From the NCBI GenBank assembly GCA_009841235.1, contig VXMH01000061.1, forward strand, positions 1-64,000: a stretch of DNA of 64,000 nucleotides, in the 5' to 3' direction. Shown in pieces: positions 34,503 through 43,292 of this stretch; position 1 is the first letter of the stretch, and each line of letters begins with the position of its first letter. The notes under the pieces are model-generated. The model was not told where the DNA came from, made no database searches, and worked only from the letters and a program-made list of their open reading frames with translations. Origin of the DNA: Caldilineaceae bacterium SB0661_bin_32 (GTDB lineage Bacteria; Chloroflexota; Anaerolineae; Caldilineales; Caldilineaceae). The position numbers and the translations under genes are program-made.

Positions 34503-36188
34503 GTGGCAGAGGCCATTTACTTGACCGACATGTCAGTGTGTCTGCCTCAGAGTGCGCTGTCAACGACGCCGCAGAGGCACAAGTGGCAGGTTGTGGAGTA
34601 CACTGCCGAGGAAGGCCTGGCCGGCAAGATGGCCTTCGCCCACGCCCTGTACGAGACACCGCCCATAACATTGCCTCTGAACGTGGAGGGCTGGCATGCG
34701 TTCAGCATCGGCTTCTGGCCCGGCGTGGAGCAGGAACACACGAGCCTGGTCAAGTACAGGCTGTCCGGTGAGGCCGTGTACACGGTTGCGGAGCACTATG
34801 TACAGAGCCCGTCGCTGCCAGGGAATTTCTGGGACAGAACTGAACTCGTCGAGACGTTTCCCCGGTTTGCCGACCTGACAGGGCAGGACCTGCTCTTCAG
34901 TAAGCAGAATACCGCTCATCCTCAGACTCTGGCTTGTGTGGCCTACGTCAAGCTGGTGCCGCTCATGCAGTCTGAAGTGGAAGCAATACAGCGCGACAGG
35001 GAACAGCGGGAGACGCGCAGGGTCGTTGGCATGATTGACGGCGAAGGCCTGTTTCACCAGAAGTGTCCGGCGACGAAAGAGGAGCTCCAGGAGCAGATCG
35101 AGCCATTTCGGTACGCGGACGTGGGGAAGGTACTCTGGGGCGTCAATCTGAGCGATCTGACCTATTATCACTCCAAGGTAGGACGATTCTATGGGACTGA
35201 GGATGGCGTGTGTCCTGTGTTGCGCCACGAACACGCGCTAAAAAGCCACAAGGCGCTGGCAGAACAGGGTATAGTCCCTTTCGCGGCGGCAATGGAATAC
35301 GCGCATGAGCTGGATCTGGAGTTCCACACATACTACCGGCTGAGCATCGTAGATAAGGCTCAACCCTACTTCTTTTTCTCAACGGAAACCAGCTTTGTCC
35401 GGGACAATCCGGATTGCCGCATTGTGGCCAAGGACGGCTCGCCGCTGATGAAGGCCAGCTATGCCTTCCCGAAGGTGCGGAATTTCATGGTCTCTCTCAT
35501 GGAGGAGGCGATGGAGTACGACATCGACGGGGTACACCTCTGCTTCACGCGCGGGCCGGAGTATATCGGTTACGAGCAGCCGGTGCTGGACGAGTTCAGA
35601 CGGCTATATGGGGAAGACGCGCGGGACGCGGCTGATGACGACGAGCGGCTGTACAAAGTCAAAGCGAGCTATCTGACGGAGTTCCTGCGGGCTGTACGAG
35701 AGACGGCAGACGAGCACGGGAAAAAAAGAGGACGCAAAATGCAGGTGTCGGCGATTTTTGAGGGCGGCAAGGAGGACATGCGCTATTTTGCCTACGATGC
35801 CTACACCTGGGTAGAGGAAAAACTGGTCGACTTCATCATCACGAACCCTCCTTCGGACCTGGTCAGGCTGGCGAAAGAGAACGGATGCCAGGTGTACATG
35901 TTCTCTACGAAAGATGACAAGGTGCTGACGATGAAGCACGCGTACGCTGCCGGGATGGACGGGATGGCCATTTGGGACATCAACACGACGCGTCCTGAAA
36001 CGTGGACTATAGAGAGCCGGTTGGGTCATCGCGACGAAGTCATCGATCTGCCGAAACCTGAACGGTATCCGAAGATGAAGCGGACCAGACTGATCACGAT
36101 TCATGGACGGGATTTTTCGCAGACGGTAGACAAGAACGTTCCCTCGGGTTGGCCTCCAGAGCTGCTTGTCATCTACACCGGGGGATGA
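34503..36188 (+). CDS. Putative glycoside-hydrolase-like TIM-barrel protein, paralog 1
   Basis: 561 residues; no signal peptide. Residues ~1-170 look like a beta-sandwich (ITLPLNVEGWHAFSIGFWPG). The rest resembles a glycosidase-like (GHL10 / family-10-glycosylhydrolase-type) barrel: LEFHTYYRLSIV, YAFPKVRNFMVSLMEEAMEYDIDGVHLCFTRGPEYIGYEQP, KMQVSAIFEGG, VDFIITNPP, ending in AYAAGMDGMAIWDINT. I chose the GTG at 34503 because GGAG is 8 nt upstream and the resulting N-terminus (AEAIYLTDMSVC) aligns with paralog 2 (RKAIYISDMGRC). Function is unproven; the position behind an importer suggests work on an imported glycan. Confidence 0.62.
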   Translation: MAEAIYLTDMSVCLPQSALSTTPQRHKWQVVEYTAEEGLAGKMAFAHALYETPPITLPLNVEGWHAFSIGFWPGVEQEHTSLVKYRLSGEAVYTVAEHYVQSPSLPGNFWDRTELVETFPRFADLTGQDLLFSKQNTAHPQTLACVAYVKLVPLMQSEVEAIQRDREQRETRRVVGMIDGEGLFHQKCPATKEELQEQIEPFRYADVGKVLWGVNLSDLTYYHSKVGRFYGTEDGVCPVLRHEHALKSHKALAEQGIVPFAAAMEYAHELDLEFHTYYRLSIVDKAQPYFFFSTETSFVRDNPDCRIVAKDGSPLMKASYAFPKVRNFMVSLMEEAMEYDIDGVHLCFTRGPEYIGYEQPVLDEFRRLYGEDARDAADDDERLYKVKASYLTEFLRAVRETADEHGKKRGRKMQVSAIFEGGKEDMRYFAYDAYTWVEEKLVDFIITNPPSDLVRLAKENGCQVYMFSTKDDKVLTMKHAYAAGMDGMAIWDINTTRPETWTIESRLGHRDEVIDLPKPERYPKMKRTRLITIHGRDFSQTVDKNVPSGWPPELLVIYTGG

Positions 36189-36210
36189 GAGAGGATTGAG
36201 GAGGGTTCCA

Positions 36211-37875
36211 ATGTGTGCAGAACGCAAGGCCATCTACATCTCCGATATGGGGCGATGTGAGCCTGGATCGGCCATTTCAGAGACGGCTGAGCATGGTCAC
36301 TGGCGGGCGATCCCTTACGAAGCGGAGGGCGTGTCAGGCACAATGATAACGGCCGGCATTGAGTGCAACGCGCCCACACTTACTCTTCCTTTGAATGTGC
36401 AAGGATGGTATGCCATCCACCTGGGTATCTGGACCAACTGGGTGGACAGGGTGACCCGGGTCAAGCTGACGGATGACCCTTGCTTCAGCACGGCGACGAC
36501 GCTGTATCCGGACATAAAGAAGACGAACTATTTCGCAAGTATCGGCGAGGTATTTTGGAAATGCGCTGATCTGACAGGGCAGTCGTTGCATATCGGCCAG
36601 CAAAGCGAGGGCACGCCCTGGGCTTCGGGAATTGCCTACGTAAAGCTGGAGCCTTTGAACCCTGAAGAGGTTGCTGCCATCAAAGAAGGTCGAGCCGGAA
36701 GCGATACGAAACGACTCGTCGCCTACAACGACGCCTGGAGCGTGTTCGGCGAACGGGCGCTGTATACCGAGCAAGATATCATCGAGGAGGTAGAGCCTTT
36801 TCGCGATACCGACTTCCAGAAGCTGTTGTGGGGAATCGGCGCGGGGAGCATGGTGCAGTATCTGTCCGAAGTGGGCGAACTCGCTGAAAAGAAGGGAATG
36901 AGCGACTTTTCGCGGTACTGCGATCGCCAGGCAGCAGAGAGTTTCCGAATGCTGAGGGAGAGGGGGATTGACCCTCTGAAGACGGTGATCGACCATGCCC
37001 ACGATCTGGGTATCGAACTGCATGGCACGTACCGGGTGGGCGGATGGGTTTTCCCGCCGCCGGATGATTTTGAAGACGGGCTTTACCGCCAGCATCCTGA
37101 ATGGCGCTGTGTGAACCGGGACGGCCGGCCCGTGGCCCGCCTGAGTTATGCATTTCCAGGCGTCAAGGATTTTGTGATCTCGCTTTTCCGCGAAGTGGCG
37201 GAGCGAGGGGCGGACGGCGTCAACATGGCCTTTATCCGCGGTCTGCCGTGTGTCCTGTACGAGCAGCCTATCGTCGAGGGTTTTCAGCAGCTGCACGGTC
37301 AGGATCCCCGACAGCTGCCGGAGGATGATCCCAGCTGGCTGTCCTACCGAGCGAGTTGGATGACGTCATTCATGCGGGAACTGCGCGAGGAGATGGACCG
37401 GGTGGGCGAACGGCAGGGGCGACGTATTCAGGTATCGGCTTACGTTATCGAAACGCTGGCGTACAATCTTCAGTATGGCCTGGATGTGGCGGCCTGGGGC
37501 AAGGAAGGCCTGGTTGATTTCATTATTCCCAACCCCTGGCACGGCGATATGGATGTTGATGTCGCCTCCTTCGTGGAGGTCACGCGCGGCACCGACTGCC
37601 AGGTTTACGCCGACATTTTGCCGCGACGGATGCCGACGGGCGAGTACCGGCAGCGGGCACTGGACTGCTACGCGGCAGGTGTCGACGGCCTGGCTTTCTG
37701 GGACACGAACAGCCGTTACCCATTCCTGAACGAATGGAGCATGATTAGGCGGTTGGGGCATGAAGAGGCGTTGAGCGAGTGGGCGGCTGACGAGTGGCCG
37801 GCGTACCGGCAGATCCCTTTGCACAGTTTGGGCGGCCACCATATGGACAGTTATTCGCCCTACTGGTCAGCCTGA
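36211..37875 (+). CDS. Putative glycoside-hydrolase-like TIM-barrel protein, paralog 2
   Basis: 554 residues, full-length paralog of the preceding gene, 22 bp downstream. Shared blocks: AIYISDMGRC, LTLPLNVQGWYAIHLGIWTNW, GIELHGTYRVGGW, SYAFPGVKDFVISLFREVAERGADGVNMAFIRGLPCVLYEQPIVEGF, RRIQVSAYVIETLAYNLQYG, VDFIIPNPWHGD and CYAAGVDGLAFWDTNS. The barrel carries conserved Asp/Glu/Arg at strand ends (GADGVNMAFIRG, LYEQP) like GHL10 proteins. No signal peptide, so cytoplasmic. Start at 36211 has GGAGG 7 nt upstream. The two paralogs differ enough to suggest complementary bonds or a hetero-oligomer. Confidence 0.62.
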   Translation: MCAERKAIYISDMGRCEPGSAISETAEHGHWRAIPYEAEGVSGTMITAGIECNAPTLTLPLNVQGWYAIHLGIWTNWVDRVTRVKLTDDPCFSTATTLYPDIKKTNYFASIGEVFWKCADLTGQSLHIGQQSEGTPWASGIAYVKLEPLNPEEVAAIKEGRAGSDTKRLVAYNDAWSVFGERALYTEQDIIEEVEPFRDTDFQKLLWGIGAGSMVQYLSEVGELAEKKGMSDFSRYCDRQAAESFRMLRERGIDPLKTVIDHAHDLGIELHGTYRVGGWVFPPPDDFEDGLYRQHPEWRCVNRDGRPVARLSYAFPGVKDFVISLFREVAERGADGVNMAFIRGLPCVLYEQPIVEGFQQLHGQDPRQLPEDDPSWLSYRASWMTSFMRELREEMDRVGERQGRRIQVSAYVIETLAYNLQYGLDVAAWGKEGLVDFIIPNPWHGDMDVDVASFVEVTRGTDCQVYADILPRRMPTGEYRQRALDCYAAGVDGLAFWDTNSRYPFLNEWSMIRRLGHEEALSEWAADEWPAYRQIPLHSLGGHHMDSYSPYWSA

Positions 37876-37918
37876 GGCGTGCGGGCGCGTGCGAGCGCGG
37901 TCACTTTTTCCGGGCAAC

Positions 37919-37940
37919 GGGAGCGCAATACGGCGCTCCC
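37919..37940. terminator. hairpin between convergent genes
   Basis: GGGAGCGC-6 nt loop-GCGCTCCC, 43 bp after the stop of the plus-strand hydrolase-like gene and before the convergent permease gene. There is no T-run, so it is at most a weak or Rho-assisted bidirectional terminator. Confidence 0.4.
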
Positions 37941-38087
37941 TCATTCAATAACCCTCTACATGAATGTAGTGACAGCGTTTTCGCGGCATCCGGCCAGGCC
38001 AGGCGGAGTCCTCATGGCGGGCCGCCACCTTTGGACCGCGCCCCAAACTGCAGTGGTCAGTGACGGGGGCAGAGAGGGGGGAGGGGC

Positions 38088-38984
38088 TCAGCCTTTGAGG
38101 CCGGTCAGGACAACACCCTCGATGATGAAGCGCTGGACGGCGATGAAGAGCGCGAGGATGGGGACGATGGCGAGGCTGGCTCCGGCCATGATGACGCCGT
38201 ACTGGTTCCAGAATTCGCCGACGAAAGTGGCGAGGCCGACGGTTATGACGTATTTGTCGTGGCTGGAGATGACGACGAGGGGCCAGAGGAAATCGTTCCA
38301 GTTCCACATGAAGTAGAAGGCGATCAGGGTGAAGAGGGCGGCGCGGGAGAGTGGGATGATGATGCGGTGGAAGATGTACCACTCGCCGGCGCCGTCGATG
38401 CGGGCGGCGTCGACCAGTTCGGTGGGGATGGTGTACATGAACTGGCGGAACATGAACATGGCGTAGACGGTGAAGATTTCGGGGACGATGAGGGCTGTAA
38501 AGGTGTCGGCCCAGCCGACCTGGACGGTCATGAGGTAGAGTGGGATCAGATAGACTTCAAAGGGGATGATCCAGGTGCTGAGCAGGATGTAGAAGATGAT
38601 GTCGCGGCCGCGGAAGACGAATTTGCCGAAGATGTAGCCGAGGAGCGCGCTGGTGTAGATATTGAAGACGGTCTTGATCACGCTAATGAAGGTTGTATTC
38701 CAGTAGAGGCGACCCATGTTGGCGCGGTCGAAGACATCGATATAGTTTGATACTGTGGGGTTGATGGGGAAGAGGCGGGGCGGGAAGGAGACTGTTTCGG
38801 CCTGGGGTTTGAAGGAGGTGCTGATCATCCAGATGAAGGGGACGATCATCAGTATGGCGCCGGCGCCCAGGATAAGATAGTTGAACAACAGACCCCGGCG
38901 CAGGCGCTGGAAATCGGTTGCGCCGCGGTTGAGAGCCCGCGTATCGACCTGGCTGGGTATGCCAACAAAGTCCTGGTTAGCCAT
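38088..38984 (-). CDS. Carbohydrate ABC transporter permease, MalG type (second system)
   Basis: 298 residues, about six membrane segments beginning at LLFNYLILGAGAILMIVPFIWMISTSFKP. PRLFPINPTVSNYIDVF and the EAA loop TIPTELVDAARIDGAGEWYIFHRIIIPLSRAA are typical of MalG-type CUT1 permeases. GGAG is 6 nt before the ATG at 38984. It is the last gene of a binding protein, MalF, MalG set. No ATPase gene follows. Confidence 0.9.
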   Translation of the reverse strand: MANQDFVGIPSQVDTRALNRGATDFQRLRRGLLFNYLILGAGAILMIVPFIWMISTSFKPQAETVSFPPRLFPINPTVSNYIDVFDRANMGRLYWNTTFISVIKTVFNIYTSALLGYIFGKFVFRGRDIIFYILLSTWIIPFEVYLIPLYLMTVQVGWADTFTALIVPEIFTVYAMFMFRQFMYTIPTELVDAARIDGAGEWYIFHRIIIPLSRAALFTLIAFYFMWNWNDFLWPLVVISSHDKYVITVGLATFVGEFWNQYGVIMAGASLAIVPILALFIAVQRFIIEGVVLTGLKG

Positions 38985-39047
38985 GGGTTACTCCAGAAAG
39001 AGACCAGGTTAAACAAGGGGTATGACGGCGTTGGGTTTGAAAGTAGC

Positions 39048-39965
39048 TCATAGTTCCCAGTCGACCCGTTGCAGTTTGAACTGGACGAGAGTAAGGATGA
39101 GAACGATTGCGAAGAGGACGAAGGACATGCTGGATGCCTGGCCCATGAACATGCGCTGGAAGGCGTAATCGTAGATGTGGAGAGCCAGCACCCTGGTGGA
39201 GTCGAGCGGGCCGCCGCCGGTCATCATGTAGATGGCCTGGAAGCCGCCGCTGAAACCGCCGATGACGCCGGTGATTAGGACGAAGGAGACGACCGGTTTG
39301 AGCAGTGGCAGAGTAATCTTGAGGGCCAGTTGGATGCTGCTGGCGCCATCGATTTCGGCGGCTTCGTAGTAGTCTTTGGGGATCCCCTTCAGTCCGGCGA
39401 GATAGATGATGACGGTAAAGCCGATCCCGCCCCAGATTCCCATCACTATGATGCTGGGCATGGCCCAGGTGGTGGACTGGAGCCAGGGGACCGGCTGGAT
39501 GCCCACAAAGCTGAGGAGTTGATTGAGCAGTCCGAAACGGGTCTGCAACATCCATTTCCAGATGGTGGCGCTGGCGATAACCGAGGTCATTACGGGCAGG
39601 AAGTAGATCAGACGAAGGAGGATGCTGCCGCGCTTTATTGGGTTGAGGATAAGAGCGACGATGAGGGAACAGAATGCGCCGAGGAAGGTGCCGGCGAAGG
39701 TGCGGTACATGGTGTTCCACATGACCTTGTAGAAGAGCGAATCTTTGGCGAGCAGGACGTAGTTGTCGAGACCGACAAAGGGTGAGACGTTGCCGAAGAG
39801 GCTCCACTCGTGCATGCTGATGAAGAAGGCAAAGAAGATAGGGTAGAACTTGACGATCAGGTAGAAGAGGATGGTGGGAACGAGGGCGATGACGATGAAA
39901 CGGTGTTCGGCGGCGCGCAGCGTGGACCGGCTACCTGTAAATTTTTGTGTGATAGTTTGAATCAT
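39048..39965 (-). CDS. Carbohydrate ABC transporter permease, MalF type (second system)
   Basis: 305 residues from MIQTITQKF (ATG at 39965, GGGAGG 8 nt upstream). First membrane segment FIVIALVPTILFYLIVKFYPIFFAFFISMHEW. EAA loop GIPKDYYEAAEIDGASSIQLALKITLPLLKP. Six membrane helices, CUT1 type. Sixty-three bases separate it from the MalG-type gene, and 315 bp with a perfect hairpin separate it from the upstream binding-protein gene. Confidence 0.9.
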   Translation of the reverse strand: MIQTITQKFTGSRSTLRAAEHRFIVIALVPTILFYLIVKFYPIFFAFFISMHEWSLFGNVSPFVGLDNYVLLAKDSLFYKVMWNTMYRTFAGTFLGAFCSLIVALILNPIKRGSILLRLIYFLPVMTSVIASATIWKWMLQTRFGLLNQLLSFVGIQPVPWLQSTTWAMPSIIVMGIWGGIGFTVIIYLAGLKGIPKDYYEAAEIDGASSIQLALKITLPLLKPVVSFVLITGVIGGFSGGFQAIYMMTGGGPLDSTRVLALHIYDYAFQRMFMGQASSMSFVLFAIVLILTLVQFKLQRVDWEL

Positions 39966-40280
39966 CACATCGCCTCCCACGGGGCGTTTGCAGTGTTTTC
40001 GGCGGGTGCCGACGAACGGATTTTCAACAGCGGTACGGGTTGCGGCAGAGCAGATTTAAAAGCGGAGGCGGGCCGGCAGACCTGATAGCGATCCCGTCAA
40101 TACGAGCAAATGCCGGTGCGGATAACGGGCTTATTCGTGGTCGTATCGCCGACTCCCAGTAGCCAGCCAGACCGGATACCCGAAAACAATTTGAACGGGA
40201 AATGGCAACTCCCACGCCTCCTGCCGGCGTGGGAGTTGCACATTCGACGGTTCGCTTGCACTGCATGCCGGCTGTCCGGT
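39966..40280. other. gap between binding-protein and permease genes
   Basis: 315 bp without a credible gene. It carries the perfect hairpin at 40205-40239. No additional gene or promoter is evident. Confidence 0.4.
40205..40239 (-). terminator. perfect 14-bp hairpin after the binding-protein gene
   Basis: GCAACTCCCACGCC (40205-40218), 7-nt loop, and its exact complement (40226-40239), 42 bp downstream of the binding-protein stop on the minus strand. There is no U-run. Hairpins in this place often protect binding-protein mRNA or attenuate read-through so that the binding protein exceeds the permeases, as known for malE-malF. Confidence 0.55.
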
Positions 40281-41597
40281 CTAGACCCAATACTTTGCCA
40301 AGCCCTCGTCGATGAGCTTCTGAATCTCGGCGTCGCCGTACTCCAGGGCCTCGGCAACCGACCGTCCCTCATTGACGATCAGATACAGAACGTCGTTTTG
40401 AACGGCGCCGGCGCGCTCGGGCACGGCGGCGTAGTTGCGTTCATGGGGATTGACTTCAGAGGCCTCTTTAAGGCCCGGTGTTTCCAGCAGCCTGGGGTCG
40501 GACATAAGGTCGGCGCGCTCCGGCACGAGCGAGATCAGTTCGCACAGGGCCCAGTAGGCATCTTTGCCGCCATCCTTGTAGAGGAACTCCATGAACTCCC
40601 AGGTGTCGCCATCGTTTTCGGGGTGGCCGGTTACGGCAGAGATGGAGGTCACCGTGTCCTTGTAACCATAGAGCGGATCGGGTTCCCCTGTTGGGGTAGG
40701 CGGATGGGAGTAGCCTATGTGGGGGTACATATCGGGATAGGTGTTGACGTACTCACCGACAACCCAGGTCTGCTCCTCGGTCATGGCAGCGAGGCCGTTG
40801 CCAATGGAGTCGAAGTTGGGAAATCCGGAGTCCCAGACTTCGTGGACGAGGGACAGGTCGGTGATGTAGCTGAAGGCCTCATGGACTTCGGGGCTGGTCA
40901 TGAGAGAAATCTGTTCATCGCCGTTGTTTTGGATGACGTTGCCGCCCAGCTGATAGATCTGGCTCAACACGGGCCATTCGCCAGTGAGGGCGAAACCGGC
41001 GCGTGAAATGGCGCCTGTACCGTCCTTTTGTGTGAGTGCCTTGGCAGCGGTTGTGAAGTCGTCCCAGGTCTTGGGGGGCGACTCCGGATCGAGGCCGGCT
41101 TCTTCGAACATCTGCTTGTTGTACATCAGGAGGGTACAGGTTGTGCCGGTAGGAAGTACATAGCGCCCGTTGGTCTTGATGTCAAAGAGAGGGTAGGCCT
41201 CTTCGAACCAGCTGGGCGGGAAGATGTCCTCAGGAAACTCAAGGACGAGATTTTCTTCCCGCATCTGGTGCATGAAGGCAAGTGAGCGCATTTTGATCAT
41301 GTTCGGCCCCGTGCCGGCTGCGAGGGCGGCGTAGAGCTTCTCGACGTAGCCGCCGGCAATGGACTGGACGTCGACGGTGATTCTATCGTTTTGTTCTGCG
41401 AATTTGTCGGCTACGCTGCGGTAGAGATCCATGCGGATGTCCCACCAGCCCCACAGGGAGAGCTCGACCGGTTCTTCGTCGGCGGCCCCTTCCATACCGG
41501 GCGCCGCTGCGGGAACGCAGGCGGCCATGGTCAACCCGAGGCCGGTGAGACCGGCTGTTTTGAGAAACTGACGTCGACTTGAGTTTGGCATTTTCAT
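40281..41597 (-). CDS. Carbohydrate ABC substrate-binding lipoprotein (second system)
   Basis: 438 residues. The N-terminus SSRRQFLKTAGLTGLGLTMAACVPA combines a Tat-type SRRxFLK motif with a lipobox (MAAC), so it is probably exported folded by Tat and then lipidated. The mature part is a family 1 binding fold: VELSLWGWWDIRMDLYRSVADKFAEQNDRITVDVQSI, LLMYNKQMFEEAGLDPESPPKTWDDFTTAAKALT, GWYTG-type close. The ligand is unknown, probably an oligosaccharide. It heads the MalF/MalG pair. ATG at 41597; an in-frame ATG two codons later is an alternative. Confidence 0.9.
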   Translation of the reverse strand: MKMPNSSRRQFLKTAGLTGLGLTMAACVPAAAPGMEGAADEEPVELSLWGWWDIRMDLYRSVADKFAEQNDRITVDVQSIAGGYVEKLYAALAAGTGPNMIKMRSLAFMHQMREENLVLEFPEDIFPPSWFEEAYPLFDIKTNGRYVLPTGTTCTLLMYNKQMFEEAGLDPESPPKTWDDFTTAAKALTQKDGTGAISRAGFALTGEWPVLSQIYQLGGNVIQNNGDEQISLMTSPEVHEAFSYITDLSLVHEVWDSGFPNFDSIGNGLAAMTEEQTWVVGEYVNTYPDMYPHIGYSHPPTPTGEPDPLYGYKDTVTSISAVTGHPENDGDTWEFMEFLYKDGGKDAYWALCELISLVPERADLMSDPRLLETPGLKEASEVNPHERNYAAVPERAGAVQNDVLYLIVNEGRSVAEALEYGDAEIQKLIDEGLAKYWV

Positions 41598-41896
41598 GCT
41601 TTTTTCTCCTGGAATTGGGCAAAAAGGATGTGTTGAGACAAGAGGACTGATCAGTTTACATTTCGGTTAAGTTTAGACTTGCGCGAGGAAGATCAATGTG
41701 GAGCACGTCGCTTGTCAAGCACTATATAGTTGTCACACGGCTGGCAACCATAAACTAACATACGCATTGGTCGTTGTCAATGATGCGTTTCGCAAAATGC
41801 ACGGTCGCCTGCAGCACAGTTTGTCCCTCAAACTCACGTCGGCCCAGCACCAGAATCCTCGCTCTCATGTGTACATGACAAGTCCAGCCCGGCTAG
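41598..41896. other. intergenic region upstream of the second sugar importer
   Basis: 299 bp, AT-rich, no credible gene. On the minus strand there is a TTGACA at 41713-41718 and, further upstream, TTGCCA (41742-41747) with TATAGT (41721-41726) at a short 15-nt spacing; either may belong to the importer promoter. No operator could be assigned. Confidence 0.35.
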
Positions 41897-43288
41897 CTAA
41901 CGGGAATCAAGATTGACGCCTAGGCGCTGGGCGCGTGCTGCGACTGAGGCGGTGACAGCGCGGCTGATCTCCAGCTCGTCGACGCGGGTGGAGCGGCCGT
42001 CGCGGAGTACGACTTCGCCGTTGACCAGGACCGTATCGACGCTTCCGGTGCCCATCGTCAGAGCCAGGAGGTGAACGGGGTTGTTGGCTGGGTAGGCGCC
42101 GGCGGCGCGGGGGGAGCGGATCACAATGTCGGCGCGTTTGCCCGGTTCGAGGCTGCCGAGCTCGGCCTGAAGACCGGCCGCGGCGGCGGCGTTCAGGGTC
42201 TGCATTTCGAGCAGGTCGGAGGGGGATACAGGATCGTCGCCCACTCGTGCGGCGAGATGCGCGGCCAGCATGAGCTCGGCGGGCGTGCAGTCGAAGGCGC
42301 CGTCGACGCCGAGGGAAACGGGGACGCCGCGGCGGTGGCGCGCGGCCATCCTGAAGCCGGCTGTGCGGGCGATGCCGAGTGAGAAGAAGGAGATCGGGCA
42401 CCATACGATCTGGCAGCCGCTGGCCTGAATCGCGGCCTCCTCGTCATCGTCGAGGAGGTTGGCATGGACGATGACGGTGTTCTGGTCGAGGACGCCGAGT
42501 TCGTGCAGATGCACGATCTGGCTGACACCTGTTATTGAGCGGTAGATCTCGCCTTCGCCGGGGGCGTAGCCGGCGTGCAGGTGGAGGGGGACGTTGTTGG
42601 CGCGGGCGCAGGCGTGGGCGGCCTGCAGCAGTTCGGGCGAGGCGGTGCCGACGCCGTATACGAAGACAAAGCCGCGCACCAGCGCGTCGGGGTCCTGGTT
42701 TCTGTGCAGCTCCGCGTCGAGCAGTCCGAGCGCCCGGTCGCGGTCGACAGGGGCGCGGGCCATGAGGCGGGGGCTTTCGAGGCCGGGCATGGCGGCAAGC
42801 GTTTCGCGGCGGTCCCAGATGTAGGGCGGGGCGAAGAGCGCCCTCATGCCGACACGTTCGACTGCTCCGGCGGCGGCATCGGTTGCGAAGAGTGTGCCGG
42901 GCTCGATGAACATGGTGAAGCCGCTGCGCAGCATCTCGACTGCGGCCATGGCGGCCGCGTCCGCTTCATCGTGTTCGGTTACGTCGGCTTTCCAGTCGGC
43001 GAACTTGATTGTGGAAGCATCTACGTCGTGGATATTGCCGAAGACCCCGCGGCAGGTGGTGTGCACGATGTGATTGTGGGCGTCGATGAAGCCGGGATGG
43101 ACGATGGCGCCGGCGGCGTCGATTGTCTGGCCCGCATCGTATTTCCGGCGAAGTTCGTCGTCGGCGCCTGCGTCCACAATACGCGAGTCTGTGATGGCCA
43201 CGGCGCCGGGGGTGAAGATGGCGCCCGCCGCGTCCATGGTGACTATCTGCCCGTTGCTGATGAGTAGATCGCAGGCGTTCTTGCTCAT
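41897..43288 (-). CDS. Amidohydrolase (SsnA/TrzN/cytosine-deaminase-like)
   Basis: 463-residue metal-dependent hydrolase of the amidohydrolase superfamily. GFIDAHNHIVHT supplies the two metal histidines; PLHLHAGYAPGEGEI, TVIVHANLLDDDEEA and SLGVDGAFDCTPAELM supply the other metal and catalytic His/Asp. The N-terminal strands (LLISNGQIVTMDAAGAIFTPGAVAI) and C-terminal GSLEPGKRADIVI form the composite beta domain. Members deaminate or dechlorinate purines, pyrimidines and triazines. Substrate unknown. It starts 5 bp after the P-loop gene stop, so the two are co-translated or at least co-transcribed. Confidence 0.85.
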   Translation of the reverse strand: MSKNACDLLISNGQIVTMDAAGAIFTPGAVAITDSRIVDAGADDELRRKYDAGQTIDAAGAIVHPGFIDAHNHIVHTTCRGVFGNIHDVDASTIKFADWKADVTEHDEADAAAMAAVEMLRSGFTMFIEPGTLFATDAAAGAVERVGMRALFAPPYIWDRRETLAAMPGLESPRLMARAPVDRDRALGLLDAELHRNQDPDALVRGFVFVYGVGTASPELLQAAHACARANNVPLHLHAGYAPGEGEIYRSITGVSQIVHLHELGVLDQNTVIVHANLLDDDEEAAIQASGCQIVWCPISFFSLGIARTAGFRMAARHRRGVPVSLGVDGAFDCTPAELMLAAHLAARVGDDPVSPSDLLEMQTLNAAAAAGLQAELGSLEPGKRADIVIRSPRAAGAYPANNPVHLLALTMGTGSVDTVLVNGEVVLRDGRSTRVDELEISRAVTASVAARAQRLGVNLDSR

Positions 43289-43292
43289 TTGA

